From positions 1 through 23,577 of the forward strand of contig CALBTQ010000555.1 of assembly GCA_937967875.1 (NCBI GenBank): 23,577 nucleotides of DNA, in the 5' to 3' direction. Shown here piece by piece: positions 5,714 through 14,023 of the stretch; position 1 is the first letter of the stretch, and every line of letters begins with the position of its first letter. Below the pieces are notes generated by a model. The model searched no databases, was not told where the DNA came from, and worked only from the letters and a program-made list of their open reading frames with translations. The position numbers and the translations under genes are program-made. The stretch is from an uncultured Pseudomonadota bacterium. GTDB lineage: Bacteria; Lernaellota; Lernaellaia; Lernaellales; Lernaellaceae.

Positions 5714-7726
5714 GTGCGCCTTTTGCGAGTTCTGATTCTGTTGTTGTTGCCGGCGATGCTGTGGTGCGCCTGCACCAAGGAGCTGCCCGCGCCGCCGCCT
5801 CCGCAAAGCGACCCGATGTTGTCCGGTCTGCCGCCGTTGACCGCCAAGCGCCTCGGCCCCGGGCAGCTCTGGCGCGACGATCCGCTGACCGACGTCGGTC
5901 TGGACGAAAACGAACTGGCCGCCGGGCAGGCGATCGTCGACGCGCTGATCTCCGACCGCCGCGTCGATTTCGTGGCCACGTTTATCGACAACGTCTATCG
6001 TGTGAAGGCCGCGCGCGGCACGGTCGAGTTCACGCGCTATCGCCTGGAAGACGGCACGATCGCCTACAGCGTCGAGCGCATCGAAAAACAAAATCCGTTC
6101 GCCAACCAGAATCCGGCGCATCTGCCGACGCTGGCCGAGATGTTCCAGGCCGGATCGAATCCGAAAAAATTCTGGGACCGCAGCAAGCCGGCGCTCGACT
6201 ACACCGGCCCCGGCGATCCGCGCTTACGTTTTCTGAACGTCAACGACGTGTCGTATCCCTACGCCTATTCGCGCGTGGCCTCGGTGTTCGACTCGCCCGA
6301 CAGCCCGGACCTGGTCGTCTCCTACGCGCCCTTTGCGGGGATGGGCAACAATGGCGGACATTACGGCGAGCTGAACATGGCCGAAAGCCGCGGGGTGTTC
6401 ATCGCCTACGGGCCGGGCGTCAAACCCGGCGCGTTGCCCCAGGCCGCACGGCTGCACGACGTCGCCCCAACCGTGGCCAAGCTGCTGGGCGTGCCGCCGG
6501 CGGCCAACGGCGCATATCTTAATGGACAAGACGGCCGCGTGCTCGACGAGATCCTCACCGGCGAAACGGTGCGGCGCGTATTGCTCATCGACCTGAGCGG
6601 CATGTCCAACGCGATGTTCGACCAACTGCGCTCGCAGCACGGGAAGCGCTTTCACATCTTCAACGAGTTGGCCGAAAAGGGCGCGCGCTACGCCCACGGG
6701 TTGATCGCGCCCTTCCCCAGCGTCGACTGGCCGGGCGAATTCACGCTGGCCACCGGCGCGGACGTGGGTCGGCACGGCATTTTGGACAACGCCTTTTACC
6801 GCCGCAAACGCGCGCAGACGTTCAACCTCGTCGAGCACCGGCTGATCGGCGAACAACTGATGGCGCCGCCGGCGCGCGTCGAGACGATCTTCGAAGCGCT
6901 GCGCCGCGCGGACGACCACCAAGAAGGGCGGATGCTCTCGGCGTCGCTGGGCCTGACCGTGACGCGCGGGGCCGACCTGGCCACGCTGGTGCGGCGCGGG
7001 CTGGACGAATACGGCGACGTGGAAAACATCGAGTGGCCCGCGTCGATGCCCAAGCTGGCCGATTTGCCGACCTTCGCCTGCGACGAAACGGGCGTGCCCT
7101 TTTTGCGGCAGGAACGGGCGCTGTTCGCGCAAATCGTGCGCCTACTGCTGGGCGAGAACGCGCCGCGTCCGCGTCTGATCGCCTGGTCGCCGGCCGCCTA
7201 CCTGGCCGCCGCGCGCTGGTACGGTCCGTACACGCAGTGCGCCGGCCGCGCCGCCTGGCAGGAAGCGGAGCTGGTCAGCCGCTTGCTTAAGCTGCTGGTC
7301 GACGAAAAGCTGGCGGCGGATACGACGGTGCTGCTGGTGTCCGACCACGGCATGCGCGGCGTCGACCAGTCGCGCGCGGGCGATCTGATCAAGCTGCTGG
7401 AGGGGCTGGGCTTCGCGTTCCGGCTGTCCTCGCAGCACATGCTTTACCTCCCCACGCTCAACGTTCAGATAGAAAAGGCGGGAACGCTCACGACGGGTAC
7501 GCCGGCGACGATCCGGCTGCAATGCACCGACGGCGATTCGAACCGGCCGGTGGCGGGCGCGCTCATCAGCGTGCTGGATCCGGGCGGCGGCGAAAACCGG
7601 ACGATGACCTCCGCGCAGGGAACGGCCGAGGTCAAGGTGACGCCGACCGGCAATCGGGTCTTGCTTGAGGTGGCGCATCCGCAGTACAACCCGCACAGCG
7701 TAACGTTATCGACAACGACTCCGTGA
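5714..7726 (+). CDS. Permuted alkaline-phosphatase-superfamily (type I phosphodiesterase-like) protein, probable pseudoenzyme
   Basis: About 670 aa, starting at GTG 5714 with GGAG 7 bases upstream. Residues 1-20 form an export signal that may be a lipoprotein signal (WCAC, Cys20). Relative to the usual AlkP/phosphodiesterase order, the lobes are swapped: the C-terminal lobe comes first (PDLVVSYAPFAG, metal-type H216 in GGHYGE, IAYGPGVKPG, DVAPTVAKLLGVP, to about residue 280). The N-terminal lobe follows (LLIDLSGM with D293, then FPSVDWPGEFTLATG, GRHGI, and VSDHGM with D544/H545). I recall other bacterial AlkP proteins in this order, so the permutation may be a family trait. The catalytic loop is degenerate: where a nucleophilic Thr is expected (FPTxT), this has Asp338, and the following Asn/His are Gly/Glu. 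Residues 590-670 look like an Ig-like beta domain. It follows dnaE2 by 28 bases and overlaps the next gene. Confidence 0.75.
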   Translation: MRLLRVLILLLLPAMLWCACTKELPAPPPPQSDPMLSGLPPLTAKRLGPGQLWRDDPLTDVGLDENELAAGQAIVDALISDRRVDFVATFIDNVYRVKAARGTVEFTRYRLEDGTIAYSVERIEKQNPFANQNPAHLPTLAEMFQAGSNPKKFWDRSKPALDYTGPGDPRLRFLNVNDVSYPYAYSRVASVFDSPDSPDLVVSYAPFAGMGNNGGHYGELNMAESRGVFIAYGPGVKPGALPQAARLHDVAPTVAKLLGVPPAANGAYLNGQDGRVLDEILTGETVRRVLLIDLSGMSNAMFDQLRSQHGKRFHIFNELAEKGARYAHGLIAPFPSVDWPGEFTLATGADVGRHGILDNAFYRRKRAQTFNLVEHRLIGEQLMAPPARVETIFEALRRADDHQEGRMLSASLGLTVTRGADLATLVRRGLDEYGDVENIEWPASMPKLADLPTFACDETGVPFLRQERALFAQIVRLLLGENAPRPRLIAWSPAAYLAAARWYGPYTQCAGRAAWQEAELVSRLLKLLVDEKLAADTTVLLVSDHGMRGVDQSRAGDLIKLLEGLGFAFRLSSQHMLYLPTLNVQIEKAGTLTTGTPATIRLQCTDGDSNRPVAGALISVLDPGGGENRTMTSAQGTAEVKVTPTGNRVLLEVAHPQYNPHSVTLSTTTP

Positions 7727-9681
7727 GGTCGGCTTTGCCCCAGGATCCTTCCGCGCCGTATCGACGCCGGCGGCGACTCATCGCGCTGCTGGCGGTCGTC
7801 GCCGTGCTGGCGATCGGCTATTTCTCCGTCACCACGCTGATCGGCCGCGCTTCGCGCAAGCTGGCCGCGCAGATGGTCGCCGAGTATCTGCCCAAAGTCG
7901 AGCGAAAAACCGGGCTGCACATCTCGGTCGGACGCATCGAGCCGGGGCTGAGCGGGCACAGCGTGGTGCGCGAGATTCGCGTGCAGGCCGACAACGGCGG
8001 CGATCCCGTGCCGCTGCTATACCTGCCGCGGCTGGAAGTGCTGCACGACATCGACTGGTGGCATCGTTCGCTCCAGCTCGAAGGCGTGCGGCTGCACAAA
8101 CCCGCGTTCACCGTCGAGTTATACAAAAACGGCGCGACCAACCTGCCCGCGTTGCTGCAGCGCCTGAGCGCCGCGCCGCTGGAAGGAACGGGCCTGACGA
8201 ACCATTCGCTGGTCGGGGCCGCGCCGGAAGTGTCGGTGCTGATCGAACAGGGCACGTTGCAGGTGCTGGACCAGCGCCGGCCGCAGACGGCCGCCAAGCC
8301 GCTGGTCGAATTGTTCGAGATCGACGGCAACGCCAAGCTGCACTTGCAAAACAAAAGCCTGCACCTGCGCGGCACGGCCCGGCAGACGGGCAGCGGCGGA
8401 AAAGTCTTCCTCGACAGCCGCGCCACGCGCACGCAATTGACCGCCCTGGTGCGCATGACCAACTTCGAACTGCGCGAGCTGGCGCACTACCTGCCCGGCT
8501 CGATTCAACTGAGCGAACACACGCGCTGCAACGGCCGCTTGCAGGTCAACAAGCCGCGCGAGTTGGACAAGTGGTTCCTCTCGCTCAACGCCGACGCCGA
8601 GCTGCTCAACCTGTATCACAAGCGTCTGGCCGTCAAACCGCTGGATCGCTGGCAGGTGGGCCTCGAAGGGCAGATGATCGCCGCGCCCGACAAGCGCGAG
8701 CTGACCGCCGAGTCGATCCGCGTGCATTCGGGCCGCGCGTATTTTTCCATCCGCGACACCGTGCTGCGCGTGCCCGCCGACGGGCCGTTCCTGTTGGAGA
8801 CGACCCTGGCCGCCGACGGCGTGCCGGTGCAGGACATTCTCGACGGCCTGCCCGAGCAGTTGATTCCGGCCATCAAGGGTGCGCAGGTGCGCGGCAGGCT
8901 GAACCTGCAGGCCGGGCTCGTGCTGGACACCCACGAAATCAAGCGCTCGCACCTGGAGATCCATGGCGACGTCGACGGCTTCGAGCCGGTGTCGGTGCCG
9001 CCGCGCTGCGACGTGCGCCTGATTAAAAATCCGCAATACAAACACCTGGCGCGCAAACAGGGACTGCTGCAAAAGACGATCGTGCTCGATCCCGCCGGGG
9101 ACGACTTCGTGCCGCTGGGCTCGATCAGCCCGTACCTGACCGGCGCGGTGCGCACCTGCGAGGACGGCGCGTTTTTCGGCCATCACGGTTTTCTGCTCAA
9201 TCACATCAACGATTCGATCCGGCGCGATCTGCGCGACAAACGCTTCGTGCGCGGCGCGAGCACGATCACCATGCAGTTGGTGAAGAACCTGTTTCTCTCC
9301 GAGGAAAAGACGATCGGCCGCAAGTTGCAGGAGGGCATGCTCACCTGGTGGATCGAACGCGAGGTGAGCAAGGAGCGCATGTTCGAGGTGTATCTGAACA
9401 TCATCGAATGGGGGCCGAAGATCTACGGCATCGGCCCGGCGTCGCGCCACTACTTCCACGTGCATGCGAGCAAGCTGGGGCCGCTGCAATCGGCGTTCCT
9501 GGCCAGCATCATCGCCAATCCGGTGCGCTACTATTACATGAAATCGCGCGGGGCGATCACCGACGGCTGGCGTTCGAACCTGGCGTTCATCATGAGCAAG
9601 ATGCGCGACCGGGGGACGATCACCGAAGAGGAATATCAGACGGCGCTGGACAACAATTTTGAGGTCGCATTTCCCGAGTAA
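7723..9681 (+). CDS. Membrane-anchored GT51 peptidoglycan transglycosylase with AsmA-like N-terminal region
   Basis: 652 aa. GTG 7723 overlaps the previous TGA (GTGA), implying translational coupling. One membrane anchor lies at residues 19-41 (LIALLAVVAVLAIGYFSVTTLIG). Residues 45-430 are a long beta-rich region (for example TGLHISVGRIEPGLSGHSV, LRVPADGPFLLETTLAADG) resembling AsmA/DUF-type envelope domains. Residues 455-652 are a glycosyltransferase family 51 domain: catalytic E480 in EDGAFFGHHG (EDxxFxxHxG), RGASTITMQLVKNLFLS, then EREVSKERMFEVYLNIIEWG and GIGPASRHYF. There is no penicillin-binding transpeptidase domain, so it is monofunctional: it polymerises lipid II into glycan strands on the periplasmic face. 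Its coupling to an exported AlkP-like protein points to a joint envelope role. The MtgA name is avoided because of the large extra region. Confidence 0.88.
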   Translation: MRSALPQDPSAPYRRRRRLIALLAVVAVLAIGYFSVTTLIGRASRKLAAQMVAEYLPKVERKTGLHISVGRIEPGLSGHSVVREIRVQADNGGDPVPLLYLPRLEVLHDIDWWHRSLQLEGVRLHKPAFTVELYKNGATNLPALLQRLSAAPLEGTGLTNHSLVGAAPEVSVLIEQGTLQVLDQRRPQTAAKPLVELFEIDGNAKLHLQNKSLHLRGTARQTGSGGKVFLDSRATRTQLTALVRMTNFELRELAHYLPGSIQLSEHTRCNGRLQVNKPRELDKWFLSLNADAELLNLYHKRLAVKPLDRWQVGLEGQMIAAPDKRELTAESIRVHSGRAYFSIRDTVLRVPADGPFLLETTLAADGVPVQDILDGLPEQLIPAIKGAQVRGRLNLQAGLVLDTHEIKRSHLEIHGDVDGFEPVSVPPRCDVRLIKNPQYKHLARKQGLLQKTIVLDPAGDDFVPLGSISPYLTGAVRTCEDGAFFGHHGFLLNHINDSIRRDLRDKRFVRGASTITMQLVKNLFLSEEKTIGRKLQEGMLTWWIEREVSKERMFEVYLNIIEWGPKIYGIGPASRHYFHVHASKLGPLQSAFLASIIANPVRYYYMKSRGAITDGWRSNLAFIMSKMRDRGTITEEEYQTALDNNFEVAFPE

Positions 9682-9761
9682 TTCCGCCTTCCCATGGTTT
9701 TTTCTTTTCTTCCGAAAGCAGATAAGTTAGAATAATTATTTGAGAAAAATGGGGCTCCAGC

Positions 9762-9791
9762 TTGACAGAAACAAGGGAACTCCATTATCTG
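9762..9791 (+). promoter_or_regulatory. Candidate sigma-70 promoter for lipoprotein/rlmI unit
   Basis: A consensus -35 TTGACA lies at 9762-9767, with a -10-like TATCTG at 9786-9791 (spacer 18; or TTATCT at 9785, spacer 17). It sits in a locally AT-rich gap, about 27 bases before the lipoprotein start codon, and also argues against the longer frame that would begin at 9740. Confidence 0.45.
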
Positions 9792-9817
9792 GTACTAATG
9801 CAGAAAAGGAGCGGATC

Positions 9818-10222
9818 ATGAGAGCGAGAATGACTTGGCTTGCGCTCATTGCGGCGCTCATCGCCCTGGCCGCTTGTTCCGGCGAGGTGAAGGTTCTCGG
9901 CGACGTGAGTCAGAACAACGGCGCCATCCAGAAGGTGAAACTCGGCACCTTGCACATCACTTTTACCCGCTACCTCGATTCGATCGTCGAAATCGAGCTG
10001 CCGTTCAACAATCGTTTGAATACGACGCCGAAAGAAGGATACGTGGCGCTGGTGTCGCGCACCGAATTCGGCAAGTACTATATTCTGGTTCGTGAAGGTT
10101 TATATACGGATGTAATCGACAGCCTTCGCAAAGATGACAAAATTCGTGTGGTCGGCCGCGTGGGTACGGCGAAACTCCCGACGGACGAAGTGCCCAGGGC
10201 GGCGCTTTACGTGGATCGATAA
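9818..10222 (+). CDS. Small lipoprotein, OB-fold-like
   Basis: 134 aa. ATG 9818 is preceded by AAGGAG about 6 bases upstream, and the product begins with a textbook lipoprotein signal: MRARM, a hydrophobic stretch, and the lipobox LAAC with Cys20. The mature part has alternating beta strands (TLHITFTRYLDSIVEIELPF, GYVALVSRTEFGKYYILV, KIRVVGRVGTA), which look like a small beta-barrel of OB type; that is inference from pattern only. No family is recognised. A longer frame starts at 9740 but contains the promoter and would bury the signal peptide. The gene is 57 bases upstream of rlmI. Confidence 0.8.
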   Translation: MRARMTWLALIAALIALAACSGEVKVLGDVSQNNGAIQKVKLGTLHITFTRYLDSIVEIELPFNNRLNTTPKEGYVALVSRTEFGKYYILVREGLYTDVIDSLRKDDKIRVVGRVGTAKLPTDEVPRAALYVDR

Positions 10223-10279
10223 CGCGAGAGCAGAACCGACAGGGAACTGTAATCGGAACAACAGAAAGTAGACCTCCCC

Positions 10280-11461
10280 ATGAACAACCGATTTGTGAAA
10301 CTCAAACCGGGCCGCGAGAAGTCGGTCCACAATCGCCACCCATGGATTTTCTCGGGCGCGGTCGCCGACGAACCCGACGACCTGCCGCCGGGCAGCGTGA
10401 TTGACGTGCTGGACAACCGGGGCGAATTCCTCGGTCGCGGCGCCTACAATCCGCAAAGCCAGATTCGCGTGCGCCTGTTCACGCTGCGGCCCGAAACGAT
10501 CGACAAGGCGTGGTTCGTGCGCAAGATCGCCGAGGCCGAACGCTGGCGGCTGCCGCTGCTGCCGCCGGACACCGACGCCTACCGCGTTTTCCACGGCGAG
10601 GGCGACGGCATTCCGGGTCTGGTAATCGACCGCTACGGCGCCGGGCTGGTGATCGCGCTGACCACGGCGGGCACCGACGCGCAACGCGACACGATCGCCG
10701 CGGCGATCGTCGAGGCGCTGCAGCCGCTGTGGGTGCTCGAACGCAGCGTCGGCGGTTATCGGCGCGACGAGGGGCTGAGCGATCACGTCGCGGTGCTCTA
10801 CGGCGAACCGCCCGCCGAGCGGGTGCAGATCCGCGAGAACGGCTTGTTCTTCTGGGTCGACGTGCACAGCGGGCAGAAAACGGGCTTTTTCCTCGACCAG
10901 CGCGTGTCGCGCGGCGAGGTGCGCAAGGCGGCGGCCAACCGCCTGGTGCTCAACGCCTTCGGCTACAGCGGCGCCTTTTCGGTATACGCGCTGGCCGGCG
11001 GGGCGCGCAAGGCCGTGACAGTCGATTCCAGCGAGGACGCGCTGCGGCTGGCCGCGGAAAACCATGCGCTCAACGGCCAGCATGCGCCGGCGGAGGATTT
11101 GGTGCGCGCCGACGTGTTTCAGTATTTGCGCGAGGACGACACGCCCTTCGATCTGATCGTGCTGGACCCGCCGGCCTTCGCCAAGAGCAAGGCGTCGATC
11201 AATCGCGCCGCGCGCGCCTACAAGGACGTGAACATGATGGCCTTCAAGCGCCTGACGCCCGGCGGCATGTTGTGGACGTTCTCGTGCTCGGGCCACATCG
11301 CGCTGGGTCTGCATCGCAAGATCCTTTACGCGGCGGCGCTGGACGCCCACCGCGACGTGCAGATACTGCAGATCATCGGTCACGGCCACGATCACCCGAT
11401 CAACGTGTACCATCCGGAAGGGGAATACCTGACCGGATTCGTTTGCCGGGTTAACGAATAG
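10280..11461 (+). CDS. rlmI: Class I SAM-dependent rRNA methyltransferase, RlmI family (23S rRNA m5C1962)
   Basis: 393 aa, matching the RlmI/YccW family length. An N-terminal PUA RNA-binding domain (FVKLKPGREKSVHNRHPWIFSG and following, residues 4-75) precedes a central region with VFHGEGDGIPGLVIDRYG. The Rossmann methyltransferase domain has GQKTGFFLDQR (198-208), the SAM loop NAFGYSGAFSVYALAGG (from 225), acidic VDSSEDAL, catalytic-site LDPPAF (295-300) and the SCSGH segment. In E. coli, RlmI methylates C1962 of 23S rRNA. The ATG at 10280 gives the expected PUA start, although the ribosome site is weak. It is followed 12 bases later by an unknown small gene. Confidence 0.88.
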   Translation: MNNRFVKLKPGREKSVHNRHPWIFSGAVADEPDDLPPGSVIDVLDNRGEFLGRGAYNPQSQIRVRLFTLRPETIDKAWFVRKIAEAERWRLPLLPPDTDAYRVFHGEGDGIPGLVIDRYGAGLVIALTTAGTDAQRDTIAAAIVEALQPLWVLERSVGGYRRDEGLSDHVAVLYGEPPAERVQIRENGLFFWVDVHSGQKTGFFLDQRVSRGEVRKAAANRLVLNAFGYSGAFSVYALAGGARKAVTVDSSEDALRLAAENHALNGQHAPAEDLVRADVFQYLREDDTPFDLIVLDPPAFAKSKASINRAARAYKDVNMMAFKRLTPGGMLWTFSCSGHIALGLHRKILYAAALDAHRDVQILQIIGHGHDHPINVYHPEGEYLTGFVCRVNE

Positions 11462-11473
11462 ACGGAGCGAAAC

Positions 11474-11893
11474 ATGAAAAAGGTCGAAATGGTTCGCTGC
11501 TTTGTGACCAGCCCCAATCCGGACGACCGCAATCCGGAAAAAACCGACAGCCAGGTGCGCTACATTCCCGGCGACATCTTCCGGCTGTGGCGCTACCTGA
11601 TGGAAGAGGTCAAGGGCTTCGCCCTGGCCGACGAACAGGTGTCCTTCTGGGTCGACGAGGAAATGTACAGCAAGGAAAATTCCACCTACGGCAACCACCA
11701 GAAGGAAAAGGTGGTCGAGGTGAGTTTCCTGTACTTCCGCGACAGCGAAGTCGGTCGACCGGTGATCCGCTATTTCCCGCTGGAGCACCTGGAAGGCATT
11801 TTGAACTTCTTTTTGAAAAACTTTTCGGACAAGTACATCCAGGGCGGCATGCGCAAGGTGCCCGGCTACTTCATTTCGAAGAAAGCCGACTAA
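11474..11893 (+). CDS. Conserved-looking hypothetical protein, 139 aa
   Basis: The gene starts at ATG 11474, 12 bases after rlmI, with GGAG 7-8 bases upstream, so it is probably co-transcribed. The product is soluble and charged, with no signal peptide or membrane segment. Notable stretches are RYIPGDIFRLWRYLMEEVKGFALADEQ, VEVSFLYFRD and ILNFFLKNFSDKYIQGGMRKVPGYF. It has one cysteine and no recognisable catalytic motif. I do not recognise a family. Its stop codon overlaps the stop codon of the convergent gene on the minus strand (CTAA at 11890-11893), so the two transcripts must overlap at their 3' ends. Confidence 0.75.
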   Translation: MKKVEMVRCFVTSPNPDDRNPEKTDSQVRYIPGDIFRLWRYLMEEVKGFALADEQVSFWVDEEMYSKENSTYGNHQKEKVVEVSFLYFRDSEVGRPVIRYFPLEHLEGILNFFLKNFSDKYIQGGMRKVPGYFISKKAD

Positions 11894-13854
11894 GGCAGGA
11901 GCGGGGTAAGCAACTCGCCGACCTGGGGATCGTCGCGCAAGGCGGCGGCCACGCGTGAAGCCTGCGGAGACAGGCCGGCGCCGAGCCGCCGCAATCCTTT
12001 CAACCGCAATTCATCGTCGCGTTCGTCAAGGGCGACGTGCGCGTATGCCGTGCGTGCTTCGGTAAATTTTCCGCCCGCCAGCAGAATATCGCCCAGCGTC
12101 AGCCATTGCCGACGACGCAACGCAGGCGCCGACACGGTGTCCAGCGCCAGCCGCGCGGCGTGCTCGGCCGCTTGCAGATCCGCCGCGTCGCTCGTTTCGC
12201 GGTAGGCGTCGAAGTAAAAATCGCGCGCCAGCAACAACGCACGCTCGCGCACCCGCGCCGCGCCGCCGATCGTGCGCGGCAAACCGTACGCCCAGGCCGC
12301 GCTGTCGCCGGCCGCACCACGCTTGCGTCCCCACTCGCTGTCGGGCGCGAACAGCTCGTGGAGCGTCAACGCCAGTTCCGCCGCCGCCCGTTGCCGACCC
12401 GCACGCAGTTCGACGAGCACCAGCCGCCACGTCGCTTCCGGCGCGAAAGGCGAGGTCGGGTAACGCCCCAGCTGCGCACGCAGCAACTCGACGGCCTGCG
12501 CGTCGCGTCCGCGCGCCAGCAAGCGCGCCGCGGCATCGAACAACAACCGATCGGCCAGCGGCTGCGCGACGGGCACGAGTTCGTCCACCTCGCGCCACAG
12601 CGTCTTGGGCTCGCGTTCGTGCGCCGACGCGGCGAGTGCTTCGGCCGCCAGGTGCAAACGCGAACGCATGAGCAAATCGAAATCCAAACGCGCGCCGGCC
12701 GAAGCCGGCAGCGTGCGAAGCATCGCCAGACGTTCGGCCAGCGAACGTTCGCCCGTTTCGTCGCGCAGCAGTTCGGTTTCCAGCGCAAAGATCGACGGCG
12801 GCGCGCCGGCGGTAAATTCGCGGGCGGACGACAACCGGCGACGTTGCCACGCGCGGGCGCAAAAACGCGCCTCGTCGGCCAACTCGCGATCGGCCGCGCC
12901 GGCGGCCACGGCGTTCATCGCGGCGATCGCCGCATCCACGCGCCGTTGCAACAGGGCCAGGCGCGCTTCGATCATCAACAGCGGATCGACCTCGCCCGCG
13001 CCGCGTCGGCCCATGATCTCCGCCAGGCGCGATTCGGCGGCGTACACGTCGATGCGCCAGTTGCCGAAGAGCACCGCGCCCTTCTCCTGCGCCAACAACG
13101 CCAGCAGCTCGGCGCGGGCGCTCGCCCAATCGTCGGCGTACGCGGCCACCGCGCCGGCGGCCAGCGGGTGACGCCGCACCGCCGCGGGCAGGCCGAGCGG
13201 TTCGTGAAACAACGTACCGGCGTCCGGATCGTCGAAGCACTCCTCGCCGCGCGGATGCGACACCCAGACGGTCAGCAGCGGACGCGCTCCGCCGGCGACG
13301 GTCGCGACGATCTCCACGGTCGCCCGCCCGCCGCGCAAAGGCGGCAGCGGACCGGCGGCGAGAAAACGTTCGACCAGCGCATCGAGCGTTTCGTCGGGCA
13401 GACGCGCGCCGCGCTCGATCACCTCGGCGGCGTAGCGACCGATGCGGCCCGGGTGCGTGGTCAGGCGCACGGTGGCGGCGAACCGCCAGTCGCGCACATC
13501 GCCAGATTGCGCAGCGTCGGTCAGCAGCAGCGACAGGCCGTCGAGCAGCGTGGCGAAGGATTCGACCGCGAAGCACGGACACTCGCCGTAGACCGGCGGC
13601 GCGAAGGGCGCAATGTCGACCGTCAGCGGCGCGGCGGGCGGCAGGTCGAGCACACGCTCCTGTCCTTCGGCGTCGATCAGGCGCGCGCGATTTTCGTCGA
13701 GGGGAAACACGTCGAACAGGGTTTGCCCGCCGATCGTCAGGCGATAGCCTTCGCCCTCGGCCGGTTGCAGGTCGAGCCGGTCCTGGCCCCAAACGAAGCC
13801 GGGAAAAACGAGGATGACGAGCAGAAGGAAAATTGTGCGCCGCATGTCAGGCAT
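11890..13854 (-). CDS. Exported helical-repeat (TPR-like) protein
   Basis: About 654 aa. The start at 13854 (MPDMRRTIFLLLVILV) or 13845 (MRRT) gives a clear signal peptide ending near FVWGQ; neither start has a good ribosome site. A frame back to GTG 13914 only adds an unlikely preface. After the signal come beta-rich segments (YRLTIGGQTLFDVFPLDENRARLIDAEGQE) and, from about residue 240, Ala/Leu/Arg-rich paired helices typical of TPR-like repeats. The clearest are AVELLRAQLGRYPTSPFAPEATWRLVLVEL, QWLTLGDILLAGGKFTEARTAYAHVAL and DDELRLKGLRRLG. These resemble periplasmic tetratricopeptide proteins that scaffold envelope complexes; the partner is unknown. It is the only long minus-strand gene in the right half of the window. 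The antisense frame on the + strand is a GC-driven shadow. Confidence 0.78.
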   Translation of the reverse strand: MPDMRRTIFLLLVILVFPGFVWGQDRLDLQPAEGEGYRLTIGGQTLFDVFPLDENRARLIDAEGQERVLDLPPAAPLTVDIAPFAPPVYGECPCFAVESFATLLDGLSLLLTDAAQSGDVRDWRFAATVRLTTHPGRIGRYAAEVIERGARLPDETLDALVERFLAAGPLPPLRGGRATVEIVATVAGGARPLLTVWVSHPRGEECFDDPDAGTLFHEPLGLPAAVRRHPLAAGAVAAYADDWASARAELLALLAQEKGAVLFGNWRIDVYAAESRLAEIMGRRGAGEVDPLLMIEARLALLQRRVDAAIAAMNAVAAGAADRELADEARFCARAWQRRRLSSAREFTAGAPPSIFALETELLRDETGERSLAERLAMLRTLPASAGARLDFDLLMRSRLHLAAEALAASAHEREPKTLWREVDELVPVAQPLADRLLFDAAARLLARGRDAQAVELLRAQLGRYPTSPFAPEATWRLVLVELRAGRQRAAAELALTLHELFAPDSEWGRKRGAAGDSAAWAYGLPRTIGGAARVRERALLLARDFYFDAYRETSDAADLQAAEHAARLALDTVSAPALRRRQWLTLGDILLAGGKFTEARTAYAHVALDERDDELRLKGLRRLGAGLSPQASRVAAALRDDPQVGELLTPLLP

Positions 13855-13961
13855 GATGCCCAATGCGCCGTCGTCAATCAAGAACGAACGGGGAAAAACC
13901 GCACGAAAAAACACGGCTTATCGTTCGAAAAAAAAGTGCAAAAACCGCCTGCGTTGTGCTC

Positions 13962-13990
13962 TTGCAATGGCCATTTCCATGGTATATATG
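13962..13990 (+). promoter_or_regulatory. Candidate sigma-70 promoter for the dksA unit
   Basis: TTGCAA (13962-13967) and TATATG (13985-13990) are 17 bases apart in a locally AT-rich spacer between divergent genes. Transcription would start near 13997, leaving a leader of roughly 27 bases before the TTG start at 14024. Confidence 0.5.
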
Positions 13991-14023
13991 TATCATTCCT
14001 TTTTTCCGGCGGAGTAAGAAAAG

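Noticed and set aside
8119..9489. Long minus-strand frame opposite the transglycosylase
   Set aside because: Same GC-driven antisense effect; no motif, no ribosome site, and the + strand has the GT51 domain.
9740..9817. Upstream extension of the small lipoprotein
   Set aside because: It would put the consensus -35 inside the gene and bury the lipoprotein signal 26 residues in; ATG 9818 has a ribosome site.
10100..11788. 562-codon minus-strand frame over rlmI
   Set aside because: No recognisable domain; it overlaps a clear methyltransferase on the + strand.
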